In this document: positions 1 through 9,608 of the stretch, one piece after another
Layout of the letters: each line of letters begins with the position of its first letter
Position numbering within the stretch: position 1 is the first letter of the stretch
NCBI GenBank assembly: GCA_902386205.1
Contig: CABMIH010000065.1
Coordinates: 62,001 to 126,000, forward strand
Direction: 5' to 3'
Source: an uncultured archaeon
GTDB lineage: Archaea > Halobacteriota > Methanosarcinia > Methanosarcinales > Methanoperedenaceae
DNA: 64,000 nt
Notes under the pieces: model-generated
Seen by the model: the letters and a program-made list of their open reading frames with translations, nothing else
Database searches by the model: none
Told to the model about the DNA's origin: nothing
Position numbers and translations under genes: made by a program

Positions 1-3000
1 ATAGAAGAAATAGATATACTATCATTAATTGTTGAAACAGAAATTGTTAGAAAATATAATAACATTCTGATAACAGATCCAAGAAACCTACTTGGTAAAT
101 CAGTAATTATTTTTGGAGAATTTGGATCAGGTAGAACGACTCTATTTTCCTTTCTTAAAGGTTTAATTCACAGAGAAGGGATTGATAGTCATATTATTCG
201 TTTACATGGATCCTTTGAAGATAGTTCAGAGATAGAAAAAAAATTTTTAAATTCATTGTTTTTCAAATTAACTGGAGAGGTTAGAGAAGATGCATCCTTA
301 CTTGAGATAATTGAAGCGCTTAGAAATAAAAAAAACAAAATTGATAAATATTTTGTTTTTATTGATGAACTTCATAAAAATCAATTTATTCAATCCTCTT
401 TAGAATTCTTAAAGAATCTTCAAGGGATTATAGAAGAAATAAATGAAGAAGTAAATATAGGCATAATGATTGCCGGTCGGAATGAATGGCGAAATGAAAT
501 AATTAATAATCCTATTTACAGTGGAACTTTTGCAAATTATGATGAAATTGGGGAAATGTCCATTGAAGATGCATGTAACATGGTTGACAAGAGAATTCGA
601 TATTTTCATTCAAAGCCCGAAGCTTATATTTCATTTTCTTTAGTTACTCAAGATGCAATAGCTAAAATATATTCAACAATAGAAATTAAAACACCTCGAG
701 CAATACTCCGAGCAGTTTCACGGTTGGTAGAGGCAGTTCCAGTATCAGTGAATGTAATCACATCTTCAGATATTCCCAGATATCTTGGGAAAAATATACT
801 TTCTGGAATAAGAAATCATATATTAGCGGTATCTTCAGTGTACAATAGATTATCTAATGTAGAAACCTTGGGAAACAGAGAGACTCAAGAAAAAGCATTT
901 GATCTTATTTATAAAATATATACTCATCCATTGAAATTACCCTTGAATTCATCCTCTGGCTACGATTCAGAATTAATCATCAAAATGTTAGGAAAAAACC
1001 TATTACAACAAAAACAAATCAAAATTCCAATTGTATTTGATCATATTAAAATAAAATCCAGTGAAGGCAGTGAAAAAGTCATTGTAGTTGATGATGCTAT
1101 TAAAGCTGTTTTTGATAATATTACTGAAAAACACCAAGTATCTCCAGAAGATTATTTAGTAACTATATTTTTAAATAAAGAAACATATACTCAATCATCT
1201 CAAGATGATGCAAAGAGTATAATTAAAAGAATTGGTGGTATAAAAGAAAGGTTGCCTGAAAGGCTTGAAGCATGTAAGACTTGGATAGACGATTCAATAA
1301 TACAGTATACCAAAGTCACAAATTTTGAAATTAATGGGATTCCGAAAGAAAAAGAGTACGAATTTCTTTTGACGTGCGAATCTGCGATGGATGGAATTTT
1401 AAAAGTTTATTATGCGGTCAGAGAAGACATAACTGAAACAGTAAGTAGAACTATATTCCTTGAAAAAATATTGCAAGATTGTGATCTCGAAGAACTAAAT
1501 GAATTTTATCAAAAGGTAAGAATATCAAACGAATTAGGAACTGTTCATTTAGATGTTAGAGAAACAATAATAGATTTATTTTTTAGAGCATACCGTAAAG
1601 TGGTAGAAGTAATACTTGGTGAGCTGGATTTAGGGAGATTTTTAGCCTTGAAATCCTATTATATTCTTCCAAAGGAAATGGAAATTTTGCGTGACATAAG
1701 GTCAAAAATCTTCGATCAAAAGAACTACATTAAAGCGAGATCGATGATTCAGTTTCTGTTTAATGAAAAAATTGCAGAATTTCTTAATTTTAACTTATCG
1801 GTTGTTTATGGAATTGATTGGTATGAAAAATGTTTACCAAGAGATTTAGCTTCCAAAATAAAACAAGAAGGTACAATAGTTGAGGAACAAAATCAGCTTC
1901 AAGAGAAAGAAAGAATTTATAATAAATTAAAGCATTTAGATTTAATTGATGTTTATGAAATTATAGAATTCAAAATATTGTGGGATGGATTTTTTGGATT
2001 TGTATTTGGTAGAGAATATAATAAGATATATCTCAAACGGTTTTTTAATGAAATAATTGACCGTTTAGCCGAGGATGAAGAGAAAATAAATCATAAATCA
2101 ATCCTGAATCTCGTTGATCGTGTGTTGAAACTCTTAGTATTAATGAATAGATCAATGGAATTTTATTTACGCAAAGAACAGGTTGTCTTGCTTAGTTCTA
2201 ACACCGAGGAAAGCAAAATTCTATTTGGAATCAGGCAAATGGAAAAAAATGATATTAAAATCACAAAAAAAGAAATAGATGAGCTTGAATTTTTAATTAA
2301 AACGAATGTACGTGATAGGAAATTCAAAGTTATTCGGCCATCAACTCCTATTCAAATCGGATTATTTGGTTATTTTGTATCAAAAGGCAAGATAGTATTT
2401 TCCAGGTGTGAAGGGGATAAACTTTTATTTGAGATAGGTGAAAACTTCACTAAAATTATTTATAAACATAAATTAAAATGGCGTGGCGGAAAATGTGAAT
2501 TATATATCGCGAATCCTAAAAAAGATGAATTAATAATTCAATTATCAAAACCTTCAGACGTTACTAGAAATGCCCCGGAAATAATTAGTTTGGATGAATC
2601 CAAAATAGAGGATATTTTTGAGGAAATTGAACGACTTTCAAATTATTCAGATGAATTATTTGAATTATCTAAAGGACATATCATTAAAACGGGAGATCTT
2701 TCCATATCTAAGAAAGAACGAGAGTATAATAGTTCACTTGTGAATTTAGGCAGTGCAATCTACAATCTGGTTTTAAAAGCAGAAATTAGAGGCGATCTCG
2801 AATCATGTGACCTTCCAATAAATTTTGTAATAGATGAAAAACTTATGGTATATCCATGGGAGTTAATGTTCGATGGCACGAACTTTTTGGCACTTAAATC
2901 GCTTGTGGGCAGGACTATTGTTTTAAATAAGAGAAACTCAACTCCTCTAAAAGGTTGGAGCCGTGATGGAAATATTCGTTTTTTGATAATAGGTGTTTCT

Positions 3001-3603
3001 AAGCCAAAGAATGAAGAATCTTTACCTTGGGTTGAAATCGAAGTCGCTAAGTTAAAGAAAATTCTTAGTCAGTACCCATATATAGATTTAGAAATTTTAT
3101 TCGATGAAGAAGCGACACATACAGAGGTCGTTAAGAAGTTGGGAGAAAATTATGACTTTATCCATTTTGCAGGTCACGCTTTTTATAATGAACAAGCACC
3201 TGAAAAAAGCGGTTTAATTCTATATGATAAAACACTTGAGGCTAGAGAAATCAAAATGATAGTAAAAACTCCACCATGTTTAGTTTTTCTAAATGGATGT
3301 AGCTCAGCTAAACTGGATAAAAGTTCAATAAAAAGCAAATATGCTAACTTTGTCCAGAGTAATTTATTTGCTTTCATTGAAAAGGGTTCATCAGCTATTG
3401 GTTCTATATGGCCTGTAGATGATGGACCTGCTGCAGAATTTTGCGTAGAATTTTATCAAAGATTTTTTGAAAAAATGGAATTTGGAGAAGCGATACGACT
3501 TGCAAAAAGAAAAATTTATGAAACATCCAAAGGAAATTTGGCTTGGACGTCTTATGTTCTTTATGGAGACCCTTGTGGTTATTTGGAAACTGTGCCTACG
3601 TGA
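1..3603 (+). CDS. P-loop NTPase fused to CHAT caspase-like protease (5' end outside window)
   Basis: The reading frame is open from base 1, so the true start lies upstream; 1200 codons are visible. Near the N-terminus a Walker A (GEFGSGRTT, nt 115-141, Arg in place of the usual Lys) and a Walker B (FVFIDELHK, near nt 355) mark a STAND/AAA-type ATPase. A long helical region follows. The C-terminal third is a CHAT domain: it begins near YPWELMFDG, has the catalytic His in FIHFAGHAF (His codon at 3175) and the catalytic Cys in FLNGCSSA (Cys codon at 3298), and ends with a GSIWPVDD segment. CHAT proteases in prokaryotes act in NLR-like abortive defence and cleave partner proteins. The gene is far more AT-rich than the rest of the window, suggesting horizontal transfer. 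The fusion is clear; the defence role is inferred. Confidence 0.85.
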   Translation: MEEIDILSLIVETEIVRKYNNILITDPRNLLGKSVIIFGEFGSGRTTLFSFLKGLIHREGIDSHIIRLHGSFEDSSEIEKKFLNSLFFKLTGEVREDASLLEIIEALRNKKNKIDKYFVFIDELHKNQFIQSSLEFLKNLQGIIEEINEEVNIGIMIAGRNEWRNEIINNPIYSGTFANYDEIGEMSIEDACNMVDKRIRYFHSKPEAYISFSLVTQDAIAKIYSTIEIKTPRAILRAVSRLVEAVPVSVNVITSSDIPRYLGKNILSGIRNHILAVSSVYNRLSNVETLGNRETQEKAFDLIYKIYTHPLKLPLNSSSGYDSELIIKMLGKNLLQQKQIKIPIVFDHIKIKSSEGSEKVIVVDDAIKAVFDNITEKHQVSPEDYLVTIFLNKETYTQSSQDDAKSIIKRIGGIKERLPERLEACKTWIDDSIIQYTKVTNFEINGIPKEKEYEFLLTCESAMDGILKVYYAVREDITETVSRTIFLEKILQDCDLEELNEFYQKVRISNELGTVHLDVRETIIDLFFRAYRKVVEVILGELDLGRFLALKSYYILPKEMEILRDIRSKIFDQKNYIKARSMIQFLFNEKIAEFLNFNLSVVYGIDWYEKCLPRDLASKIKQEGTIVEEQNQLQEKERIYNKLKHLDLIDVYEIIEFKILWDGFFGFVFGREYNKIYLKRFFNEIIDRLAEDEEKINHKSILNLVDRVLKLLVLMNRSMEFYLRKEQVVLLSSNTEESKILFGIRQMEKNDIKITKKEIDELEFLIKTNVRDRKFKVIRPSTPIQIGLFGYFVSKGKIVFSRCEGDKLLFEIGENFTKIIYKHKLKWRGGKCELYIANPKKDELIIQLSKPSDVTRNAPEIISLDESKIEDIFEEIERLSNYSDELFELSKGHIIKTGDLSISKKEREYNSSLVNLGSAIYNLVLKAEIRGDLESCDLPINFVIDEKLMVYPWELMFDGTNFLALKSLVGRTIVLNKRNSTPLKGWSRDGNIRFLIIGVSKPKNEESLPWVEIEVAKLKKILSQYPYIDLEILFDEEATHTEVVKKLGENYDFIHFAGHAFYNEQAPEKSGLILYDKTLEAREIKMIVKTPPCLVFLNGCSSAKLDKSSIKSKYANFVQSNLFAFIEKGSSAIGSIWPVDDGPAAEFCVEFYQRFFEKMEFGEAIRLAKRKIYETSKGNLAWTSYVLYGDPCGYLETVPT

Positions 3604-3749
3604 AGATATAATTATCGGTTTGTTATAATAGTACGTTATGAATAAAAATAATTGTAATTTTCCCCTCAATACGATGAATATTTTCACTACCTTACCTCAA
3701 ATATATAACAAACTTCACCAAATAATAAAAATCATGCCATTAATAATCT

Positions 3750-4075
3750 CCGGATTCTCTCCCTCCTGCGCCCCCCTCTCACCAACCCCCACCCCCCTCC
3801 CCTCCGTGCGCTTCCACCGCCGCGCTCCCGCCAGTAGCGAGCCCGCACCGCTCTTGATGAAAAGCGCCATCCGGAAGCGAACACGGATGACACGGATCGG
3901 ATGGATTTCCACGGATTTTCCCATCCGTGCGAATCCGCGTCATCCGTTCAATCCGTGTTCTACTGCCGTTTCGCCTGTTGTGGAAGCGCCTGGAATCCGT
4001 AACGTGATTTACATTAAATTCGCCCGAATAACAAATCTGCGTTCATCCGCGTTAATCTGCGGTTCTTTTTTTCCT
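3750..4075. repeat. dispersed GC-rich repeat, copy A (in a 583-bp gene-free stretch)
   Basis: Between the CHAT gene and the methylase there is no credible gene. The stretch holds a C-rich segment (3756-3840), then a near-perfect inverted repeat whose arms start with GAACACGGATGACACGGAT (near 3879) and end with ATCCGTTCAATCCGTGTTC (near 3960), then a tail rich in ATCTGCGTTCATCCGCGTT-like words (about 4035-4070). The same order of blocks recurs near 6700, and partial copies occur near 7890, 8465, 9235, 9527 and 10450. Bases 3604-3749 are AT-rich and show nothing else. Confidence 0.8.
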
Positions 4076-4186
4076 GAAGCTTTTATTCACAATACTTTCA
4101 GCGGGCTTGGTACTACTTTAAATATGCACAGAATAAAACTATCTTATGCGCAGGGAAATGCATGCATAAAACTCATGAGGTAAGAT

Positions 4187-5689
4187 ATGGTATCCTGTTT
4201 AATTCAAAAAAAGAATAAAACTGTAGAAATGAACTTGTTTGATTTCGGCACAAAAATCAAGATTTCCTCTGAAAACCTGACCGAAAAACTCGAAACAGTA
4301 GTCCCTGAACAACAGAATACTCTATCCGAAATTGAAGCTCTCGATTTTAAACTGTCGCAGCACTTCCATAATAAGTTCATAGTGCAGCGGTCTCTGACGC
4401 GGCAACTTGTCAGCTTTCAGGCAAACAAAACCATGGCGTCTTATCGCTGGTACAAATACAAGGAAGCGTTTTCCGCTCCTCTTGTTGAGTATCTGCTTTG
4501 TCGATACGGGATTGTTTCAGGCAAAGTTTTGGATCCGTTCGCAGGGAGCGGTACGACCCTGTTTGCAGCAAGTGCTGTGGGCATGGATGTTGATGGAATC
4601 GAACTGCTCCCCATCGGCCAGCAGATCATTGCCGCCAGGTCGTGTCTGGAAAGAGAGTTTACGGCCGATGATTTTACTGCTGTCAAAAGCTGGCTGGAAA
4701 CGTGTCCATGGAAGCAATCGCAGATGAGATCTCCCCTTCCCAAACTACGAATTACAGACGGCGCGTACTCAGAAGAGACATCAGATGCAATCGAGAGGTA
4801 CATGGGCACCCTGCAGAAAGAAAACGAACGGGTTCAGCTTATCTTGCGTTTTGCTCTGCTGTGCGTCCTTGAGTCCATCAGTTACACTCGTAAAGATGGT
4901 CAATATCTTCGGTGGGATTACCGATCAGGACGCAGAAAAGGAGGAAAACCGTTCCATAAAGGAGAGATCCTTAATTTTGACATGGCAATATCTGCAAAGA
5001 TAGAGGAGATTTTGCATGACATGAAACTCAGCGGTGGACATTTAGAGGAACATACTCAGGGCAATATCCATCTTTTTCAGGGTTCATGCCTGGATGTAAT
5101 GCCAGGGCTGCCGTGTGATTCATATGATGCAATTATAACTTCTCCCCCTTACTGCAACCGTTATGACTACACCCGGACTTATGCTCTTGAACTGGCTTTG
5201 CTTGGAGTCAGCGAGAAGGATCTCCTCGACCTGCGGCAGCAAATGCTAAGCTGTACCGTTGAAAATCGGGCTAAAGACCTGCTGGCAATAAATCCCAAAT
5301 GGGCTAACGCCATAGAAGCAGCAGACCAGCAGGAGCTTCTGCAGGCTATCCTGCAGTATCTGGAAGATCTAAAAGCGCAGGGTAAGCTGAATAACACCGG
5401 CATCCCCCGCATGGTTCGAGGATACTTCTATGAAATGGCATGCATTATCGCCGAATGTTCGCGAGTGATGAAACAAAATGCATACATGTTCATGGTCAAT
5501 GACAATGTTCGTTATGCTGGCGCAAGCGTTTCAGTAGATATGATACTTTCCTCCATAGCTGAAAATCTGGGACTCCATGTAGAGAATATTCTTGTACTGC
5601 CGAATGGCAAAGGTAACAGCAGCCAGCAAATGGGGGAGCATGGGCGCGATCCTTTGCGAAAATGCGTGTATATATGGAGAAAAGAATAA
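4187..5689 (+). CDS. site-specific DNA methyltransferase (probably N4-cytosine), RM partner
   Basis: 500 residues. It transfers methyl from S-adenosylmethionine to a base in the recognition site to protect self DNA. Residues 116-124 are DPFAGSGTT (SAM-binding motif I) and residues 318-322 are TSPPY (catalytic motif IV, the form typical of N4-cytosine enzymes). The roughly 200 residues between them probably include the target-recognition region. The start is set by GAGG at 4177-4180, 6 nt before the ATG; an ATG at 4229 is an alternative. The stop overlaps the start of the endonuclease gene by one base (TAATG), so the two are translated as a pair. Target sequence is inferred from the partner (CYCGRG). 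Confidence 0.88.
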   Translation: MVSCLIQKKNKTVEMNLFDFGTKIKISSENLTEKLETVVPEQQNTLSEIEALDFKLSQHFHNKFIVQRSLTRQLVSFQANKTMASYRWYKYKEAFSAPLVEYLLCRYGIVSGKVLDPFAGSGTTLFAASAVGMDVDGIELLPIGQQIIAARSCLEREFTADDFTAVKSWLETCPWKQSQMRSPLPKLRITDGAYSEETSDAIERYMGTLQKENERVQLILRFALLCVLESISYTRKDGQYLRWDYRSGRRKGGKPFHKGEILNFDMAISAKIEEILHDMKLSGGHLEEHTQGNIHLFQGSCLDVMPGLPCDSYDAIITSPPYCNRYDYTRTYALELALLGVSEKDLLDLRQQMLSCTVENRAKDLLAINPKWANAIEAADQQELLQAILQYLEDLKAQGKLNNTGIPRMVRGYFYEMACIIAECSRVMKQNAYMFMVNDNVRYAGASVSVDMILSSIAENLGLHVENILVLPNGKGNSSQQMGEHGRDPLRKCVYIWRKE

Positions 5690-6645
5690 TGCCAGCAGAC
5701 AGACCACACCGCCAGCATTTGACCAGCAGCGAGAGCCTTGTAACAACCTATGAGGAGACACGGGCTGGTTTCGTTGCATTGGCGCTCGAAAAGAACCGAA
5801 GAGCAACGCCATTCGTTGAAGAAGCAAGGTCTTTAAAAGCAGCTGCATCTATAGCCACAACCCCTGCCTCATTGGTCGATATTGCCGGGATACAGGCTGC
5901 TCTATTGACGGCGTCAGGTGTTTCCGATAAGGCTGCTGGGCATATGGAGCAGCAAGATAAGGAGGAAGCGATACAAGGACTGATAGAACAGTTCCTTGAA
6001 CCTGCTGGACCGAACTTTGTTGAAGAGCTTGTCTTTCGATTCCTTTTGACGCGAGGGGACACATTAGGAGGATCTATGCGAAATATCGGAGGAGCAATGG
6101 CACAACGCAAACTTACTCGTGCGATTATTGCTTCTCTTTCGATTGCAGGAATTTCATATCAATGGCTTTCTTCCACGAATAACACATGGATACAAGGAAC
6201 AAGAGACGATCCTGACATTGAGTTGGATGCAAAGGGACTTAGCTGGTCAAGTAATGGTCAGAATCGGACTGTCAGATATAACCTTACTGTACCATTTTTA
6301 AGGAATAACGTAGACCTGTGCCTTTTCAATTGCACTTCTCGGGAACTTTCCGTTAGCTATGGAAATCCTATCCTTTACATTGCACTTGGAGAACTAAAAG
6401 GTGGCATCGATCCCGCCGGAGCGGACGAACACTGGAAAACAGCAAGAACATCCCTATCCCGTATACGCGAGGCCTTTGCAGAGCGTCGGCTTTCGCCTCA
6501 ATTATTTTTTGTCGGGGCCGCAATTGAAAATAGCATGGCTGAGGAAATCTGGAACCAATTGGAAGATGGCTCACTTAGCAACGCTGCCAACTTGACTGAT
6601 GCAAATCAGGTTGTTTCCCTATGCCGGTGGTTATGCAACCTGTAA
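5689..6645 (+). CDS. AvaI/BsoBI-family type II restriction endonuclease
   Basis: 318 residues, close to the family length of about 315-325. The ATG at 5689 overlaps the methylase stop (TAATG) and has GGAGA at 5676-5680; longer in-frame starts at 5662 are less likely. The active site matches BsoBI: the segment [15 protein letters not shown] gives Glu235, Lys237 and His248, and Asp209 lies 26 residues upstream. In BsoBI, as I recall, these are Asp212, Glu240, Lys242 and His253, the same spacing within two residues. AvaI and BsoBI cut CYCGRG, so this enzyme probably does too. All catalytic residues are intact, so the RM system should be active. Confidence 0.87.
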   Translation: MPADRPHRQHLTSSESLVTTYEETRAGFVALALEKNRRATPFVEEARSLKAAASIATTPASLVDIAGIQAALLTASGVSDKAAGHMEQQDKEEAIQGLIEQFLEPAGPNFVEELVFRFLLTRGDTLGGSMRNIGGAMAQRKLTRAIIASLSIAGISYQWLSSTNNTWIQGTRDDPDIELDAKGLSWSSNGQNRTVRYNLTVPFLRNNVDLCLFNCTSRELSVSYGNPILYIALGELKGGIDPAGADEHWKTARTSLSRIREAFAERRLSPQLFFVGAAIENSMAEEIWNQLEDGSLSNAANLTDANQVVSLCRWLCNL

Positions 6646-6698
6646 CTAAACTCATGAGTGAAAAAATGTCCTATAATATCCCCTTACAATCTATCTAC

Positions 6699-7112
6699 GT
6701 CCTCTCCTGCGCCCCCCTCTCCCCAAAGCCCAGCCCCCTTTCCTCCGTGCGCTCCCACCACCGCGCCCCCGCCGATAGCGAGCCTGCGCCGCACCCGATA
6801 AAAAGCGCCGTCCCGAACCGAACACGGATGACATGGGTCGGACGGATTTCCACGGATTTTCCCATGTGTGCGAATCCGCGTCATCCGTGCAATCCGTGTT
6901 CAATTGCTGCTTCGTTTTTTGTGGAGGCGCCTGAAATCCGTGACGTGATTCAACTCAAATTGCCCCAAACCATAAATCTGCGTTCATCGGCGTCATGCCC
7001 GCCGCAATGCATAGACACGTATGCCCCTGCGGGGGCATACGTGGATGCGCCCTCCAGAGGCGCGACTCTAGGCGCTTTCATCTGCGGTTTGGCTTTTGAG
7101 GATGCGCCATCA
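6699..7112. repeat. dispersed GC-rich repeat, copy B (fills most of a 674-bp gene-free stretch)
   Basis: The most complete copy. It repeats the C-rich head (6705-6800), the ACACGGATG/CATCCGTG inverted repeat (6820-6902), and the CTGCGTTCATC tail of copy A, then adds a strong hairpin (7017-7042) and a CCCTCCAGAGGC segment that copy E shares. Long open frames here on both strands are by-products of base composition. Bases 7113-7319 hold GCGAAGTACGCCAAGAGCG-like low-complexity words and no clear gene. Confidence 0.8.
7017..7042. repeat. perfect 11-bp hairpin inside repeat copy B
   Basis: ACGTATGCCCC (7017-7027), loop TGCG, GGGGCATACGT (7032-7042). In copy E the equivalent site (about 9399-9422) has a different stem sequence (ATATTGC/GCAATA core) that still pairs, so structure rather than sequence is kept. 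Confidence 0.75.
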
Positions 7113-7319
7113 TACGATCAATATGCGCATGTTCCACATGCATCTGCTGGATTTTGCGATCTTTGCGTTCTCTGCGGTGAGCAGGTTAGCACCGCGAAGT
7201 ACGCCAAGAGCGCAAAGTCGTCGCGAACAAATAACCAAAGTGACAAAGATGACAAAAATGACAAGGAAATAAGGAGATGCCTGATTATCCCACTTTAACA
7301 CCTGAGGAGAAACAAAATC

Positions 7320-7652
7320 GTGATGGAAAAAGAAGATTTACTTTTTGATGTGGTCACACCACCGGGATTCAGGATATACACTACTAAAAAATACTGGGAT
7401 TATATAATATCCGTTAAGCATCCTTATATAAATGGTATGGAATCTGATGTTATCATAACCTTAAAAAATCCGGATTTCATTCGCCAGAGCAAGATTGACA
7501 AAAATGTTTACCTGTTCTACAGGGAAATCAAATACCATGCTAAAAATTATCATATGTGTGTGGTAGTAAATAAGAGCAAAGGATTCGTTATTACAATATA
7601 TATAACAGATAGAATAAAGGAAGGTGTCCAAATATGGAAAAAATCAGAGTGA
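7320..7652 (+). CDS. small hypothetical protein, probable toxin partner of DUF2283
   Basis: 110 residues, starting at GTG 7320 or ATG 7323; GAGGAG at 7304-7309 precedes both. I do not recognise a named family with certainty. The fold pattern (alternating strands with YWDYIISVKHPYING, later KNYHMCVVVNKSKGFVIT) resembles RelE/Barnase-like small nucleases that sit upstream of DUF2283 proteins. It overlaps the next gene by 19 nt, so the two form one unit. Confidence 0.6.
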   Translation: MMEKEDLLFDVVTPPGFRIYTTKKYWDYIISVKHPYINGMESDVIITLKNPDFIRQSKIDKNVYLFYREIKYHAKNYHMCVVVNKSKGFVITIYITDRIKEGVQIWKKSE

Positions 7653-7837
7653 TAATCAACCGCGAATCAAACACACTTGATGTATGGTTCGATGATCCTG
7701 AAAAGGAGTTCATCAGCGAAGAGACCGGGGAAGAAATAATCTTGAAAAAAGATAAAAACAATAGAGTGATTGGATTTGAAAAGCTAAACCTTCTTCCCGG
7801 CGAAGAAAACGTGCCTATTGAAGTATTGACCACATGA
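7634..7837 (+). CDS. DUF2283 family protein
   Basis: 67 residues with the DUF2283 pattern: an N-terminal strand pair (NTLDVWFDDPE), then a turn and VIGFEKLNLLPG. These proteins are often the second gene of toxin-antitoxin-like pairs, which fits the overlap with the upstream gene. The antitoxin role is inferred from position. Confidence 0.75.
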   Translation: MEKIRVIINRESNTLDVWFDDPEKEFISEETGEEIILKKDKNNRVIGFEKLNLLPGEENVPIEVLTT

Positions 7838-7887
7838 AATGGCCTTGCTTGAAACTTATTCTGAAATAAAAAATCATGTACTCTGAT

Positions 7888-7990
7888 CTTTCCCCCTGCG
7901 CCCCCTTCTCGCCAAATCCCAGCTCATCCGCCCCCCGCAATTCCCTCGGCGCCGCATGCTATGCATACCAGGCCGCGCCAGCAAGCGAAG
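7888..7990. repeat. dispersed repeat, partial copy C
   Basis: Only the C-rich head is present (CCCCCTGCGCCCCCTTCTCG, then AATCCCAGC and CCGCCCCCCGCAA), between the DUF2283 gene and hicB. The AT-rich stretch just after it (7993-8003) is the likely TATA region of the hicB promoter. Confidence 0.6.
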
Positions 7991-8032
7991 AAGATGATTA
8001 TATTTAGGTGAAAAACAGATGTATATACAAAT

Positions 8033-8245
8033 ATGAGAACATTTCTTGTGTCAATTCAAAAAGAAGACAAATTCTATGTTGCAAGATGTCCCGAACTCGG
8101 TGTAACTTCACAGGGAAAAAACCTTGAAGAGGCACAGGCAAATATTAAAGAGGCTATTGAGCTTTATATCGAAAGCTTCGGAGAAGATCTGCCTCGTGAG
8201 ATATCCAAGCCGCTGTGGACCACAGTTGAAGTAGCCCATGCCTAA
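8033..8245 (+). CDS. hicB: HicB-family antitoxin, copy 1
   Basis: 70 residues with the HicB core: FLVSIQKEDKFYVARCPELG, then GVTSQGKNLEEAQANIKEAI. HicB neutralises the HicA RNase and represses its own operon. The order hicB then hicA with an 8-nt overlap is common in archaea and cyanobacteria. It has a close paralogue at 10109. Confidence 0.88.
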   Translation: MRTFLVSIQKEDKFYVARCPELGVTSQGKNLEEAQANIKEAIELYIESFGEDLPREISKPLWTTVEVAHA

Positions 8246-8465
8246 ACTGCCAGTTGTTTCAGGGAAAGAACTGATCGCTGCGCTTAAAAAGGCAGGATTC
8301 GTTGAAGTCAGGCAAAAGGGCAGCCATGTATCGCTTCAAAAAATCACACATGAGGCAACCTATAGAACCGTCGTTCCTCTGCATCAGGAGCTCGCAAAAG
8401 GGACACTTATTGATATTCTTCACCAAACAGGTTTGAGCAGGGAAGATTTGCTGGAATTGCTTTAA
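8238..8465 (+). CDS. hicA: HicA-family mRNA interferase toxin, copy 1
   Basis: 75 residues, a full-length HicA: VSGKELIAALKKAGFVEV, then the dsRNA-binding-like motif RQKGSHVSL with the catalytic His, then VVPLHQELAKGTL and a C-terminal helix. HicA cuts mRNA when free of HicB. It is intact, unlike the second copy at 10315. Confidence 0.88.
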   Translation: MPKLPVVSGKELIAALKKAGFVEVRQKGSHVSLQKITHEATYRTVVPLHQELAKGTLIDILHQTGLSREDLLELL

Positions 8466-8600
8466 ATCCCAGCCCCCTCCCCACTCGCACCTCCACCGGC
8501 GCATCCCCGCAGGCAGCGAGCCCGCGCCGCGCTGGATGAAAAGCGCCATCCGGAAGCGAACACGGATGACACGGATCGGACGAATTTTCCAGTCCTTATG
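8464..8600. repeat. dispersed repeat, partial copy D
   Basis: Begins directly at the hicA stop codon with AAATCCCAGCCCCCTCCCC, continues through GGCAGCGAGCCCGCGCCGCG and GAACACGGATGACACGGATC, and stops at the start of the inverted repeat. It is nearly identical to copy A over the middle part. Confidence 0.75.
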
Positions 8601-8640
8601 AAAATAAAGAAAGAGATTAACAGGCAATATCTGCGATTTT

Positions 8641-8850
8641 TTAAACGCTTTGCGATGCCTTATTTTTTGCGATAAGTTCCCGGATTTTTGAAACTAACTG
8701 AGTTGGGACTTCCATAGATGTTCGAGTTCTGTTACTGAAAGCATTTTCGTCTTCCGCCATGGCTTCTTCTTCAGTCTGTTGTTCATAATGAGCAAGAACC
8801 GTCCTCACTCTCTTCTCATCCCATCCTTTTGGAAATTTACATTTTTTCAT
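8641..8850 (-). CDS. small putative antitoxin
   Basis: 69 residues from ATG 8850 (a longer start at 8880 is possible). The pattern KKCKFPKGWDEKRVRTVLAH, EEEAMAEDE, then MEVPTQLVSKIRELIAK is a recurring small protein found next to toxin-like genes. It overlaps the upstream gene by 14 nt, consistent with a toxin-antitoxin pair where the second gene is the antitoxin. No DNA-binding motif is certain. Confidence 0.65.
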   Translation of the reverse strand: MKKCKFPKGWDEKRVRTVLAHYEQQTEEEAMAEDENAFSNRTRTSMEVPTQLVSKIRELIAKNKASQSV

Positions 8851-9127
8851 ATTTCTTTCGGCTCCTGCGTTTATATGCAATCAATGGTTTACCAGTTAAA
8901 TCAAATGCCGTTATGACAAAAATACTTTTTGGATCAAAATCAATAACATATATAACCTTCAAGTAACGGCCTGCTCGAGATTGACCTATGGCAACCCGGG
9001 AACCATCCTTGCCTGATCTGTCTTCCCCGGGCTTTAATAAAACATCCTCTACCTCATCTTCAGATACATGATGGGTGTAGATATGCGGCTGACCGTTTTC
9101 TGGATCGATATAATAATGGATGTTCAT
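8837..9127 (-). CDS. DUF4258/BrnT-like putative toxin
   Basis: 96 residues. A strand-rich protein with HHVSEDEVEDVLLKPGED, YLKVIYVIDFDPKSIFVITA and a basic tail YKRRSRKKYEK, matching the general shape of BrnT/DUF4258 RNase-like toxins. It is the first gene of a two-gene unit on the minus strand. Family assignment is by pattern only. Confidence 0.65.
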   Translation of the reverse strand: MNIHYYIDPENGQPHIYTHHVSEDEVEDVLLKPGEDRSGKDGSRVAIGQSRAGRYLKVIYVIDFDPKSIFVITAFDLTGKPLIAYKRRSRKKYEKM

Positions 9128-9231
9128 GTTACAGCCCCATCTTTCATAATAATTGGTGCCTTATTTTGCATTTCAAGCATATATGCATAATTACTTTAAG
9201 TCACCACGTATAATATTGATCACAACTCCCT

Positions 9232-9475
9232 TTTAAACGCTTTATCCAGCACGGCTGGCAGCAGCGCGTCCATTTCGGCGCCAGTCTATGCCTTGAGGCG
9301 CCTGGAACCCGTAACGTAATTCATTTCAAATTCGCCAAAATAATAAATCTGCGTTCATCAATGCCGAAATCCTGCGGATTCTCAACTCTGCGCCCACATA
9401 TTGCGAAGCAATACGTGTACACGCCCTCCAGAGGCATGACTCTGGGCGCTTTCATCAGCGGTTCCGTTTCTTGAA
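9232..9475. repeat. dispersed repeat, partial copy E (in a gene-free stretch of about 440 bp)
   Basis: Carries the downstream half of the element: GGCGCCTGGAACCCGTAACG (as GCGCCTGGAATCCGTAACG in copy A), AAATCTGCGTTCATC, an ATATTGC/GCAATA hairpin, then CCCTCCAGAGGC and GGGCGCTTTCATC as in copy B. Bases 9128-9231 and 9476-9526 show nothing recognisable. Confidence 0.7.
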
Positions 9476-9526
9476 GAAGCGTCTAATATTTATTGATTTT
9501 ATTTTTATTAAATTTTCAGATGCCTT

Positions 9527-9608
9527 AAAATCCCAGCTTCTCATGACTCATAGAATCCAGCCCCCCGCAAGTGTTACTGGTGCATCCCGGGCAGCGAGCC
9601 TGCGCTGT
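9527..9608. repeat. dispersed repeat, partial copy F, at the 5' end of a DUF4258 gene
   Basis: AAAATCCCAGC, CCAGCCCCCCGCAAG, GGCAGCGAGCCTGCGC: the head of the element. It ends close to 9608, where DUF4258-like coding sequence begins, so it seems to have replaced the first part of that gene. Confidence 0.65.

Noticed and set aside
3638-4183. 181-codon plus-strand open frame
   Set aside because: It runs through dispersed repeat copy A; its Pro/Arg-rich product comes from the C-rich head and matches the equally spurious frame in copy B.
6621-7298. 225-codon plus-strand open frame
   Set aside because: Same repeat-derived translation as in copy A; starts inside the endonuclease gene and has no ribosome site.
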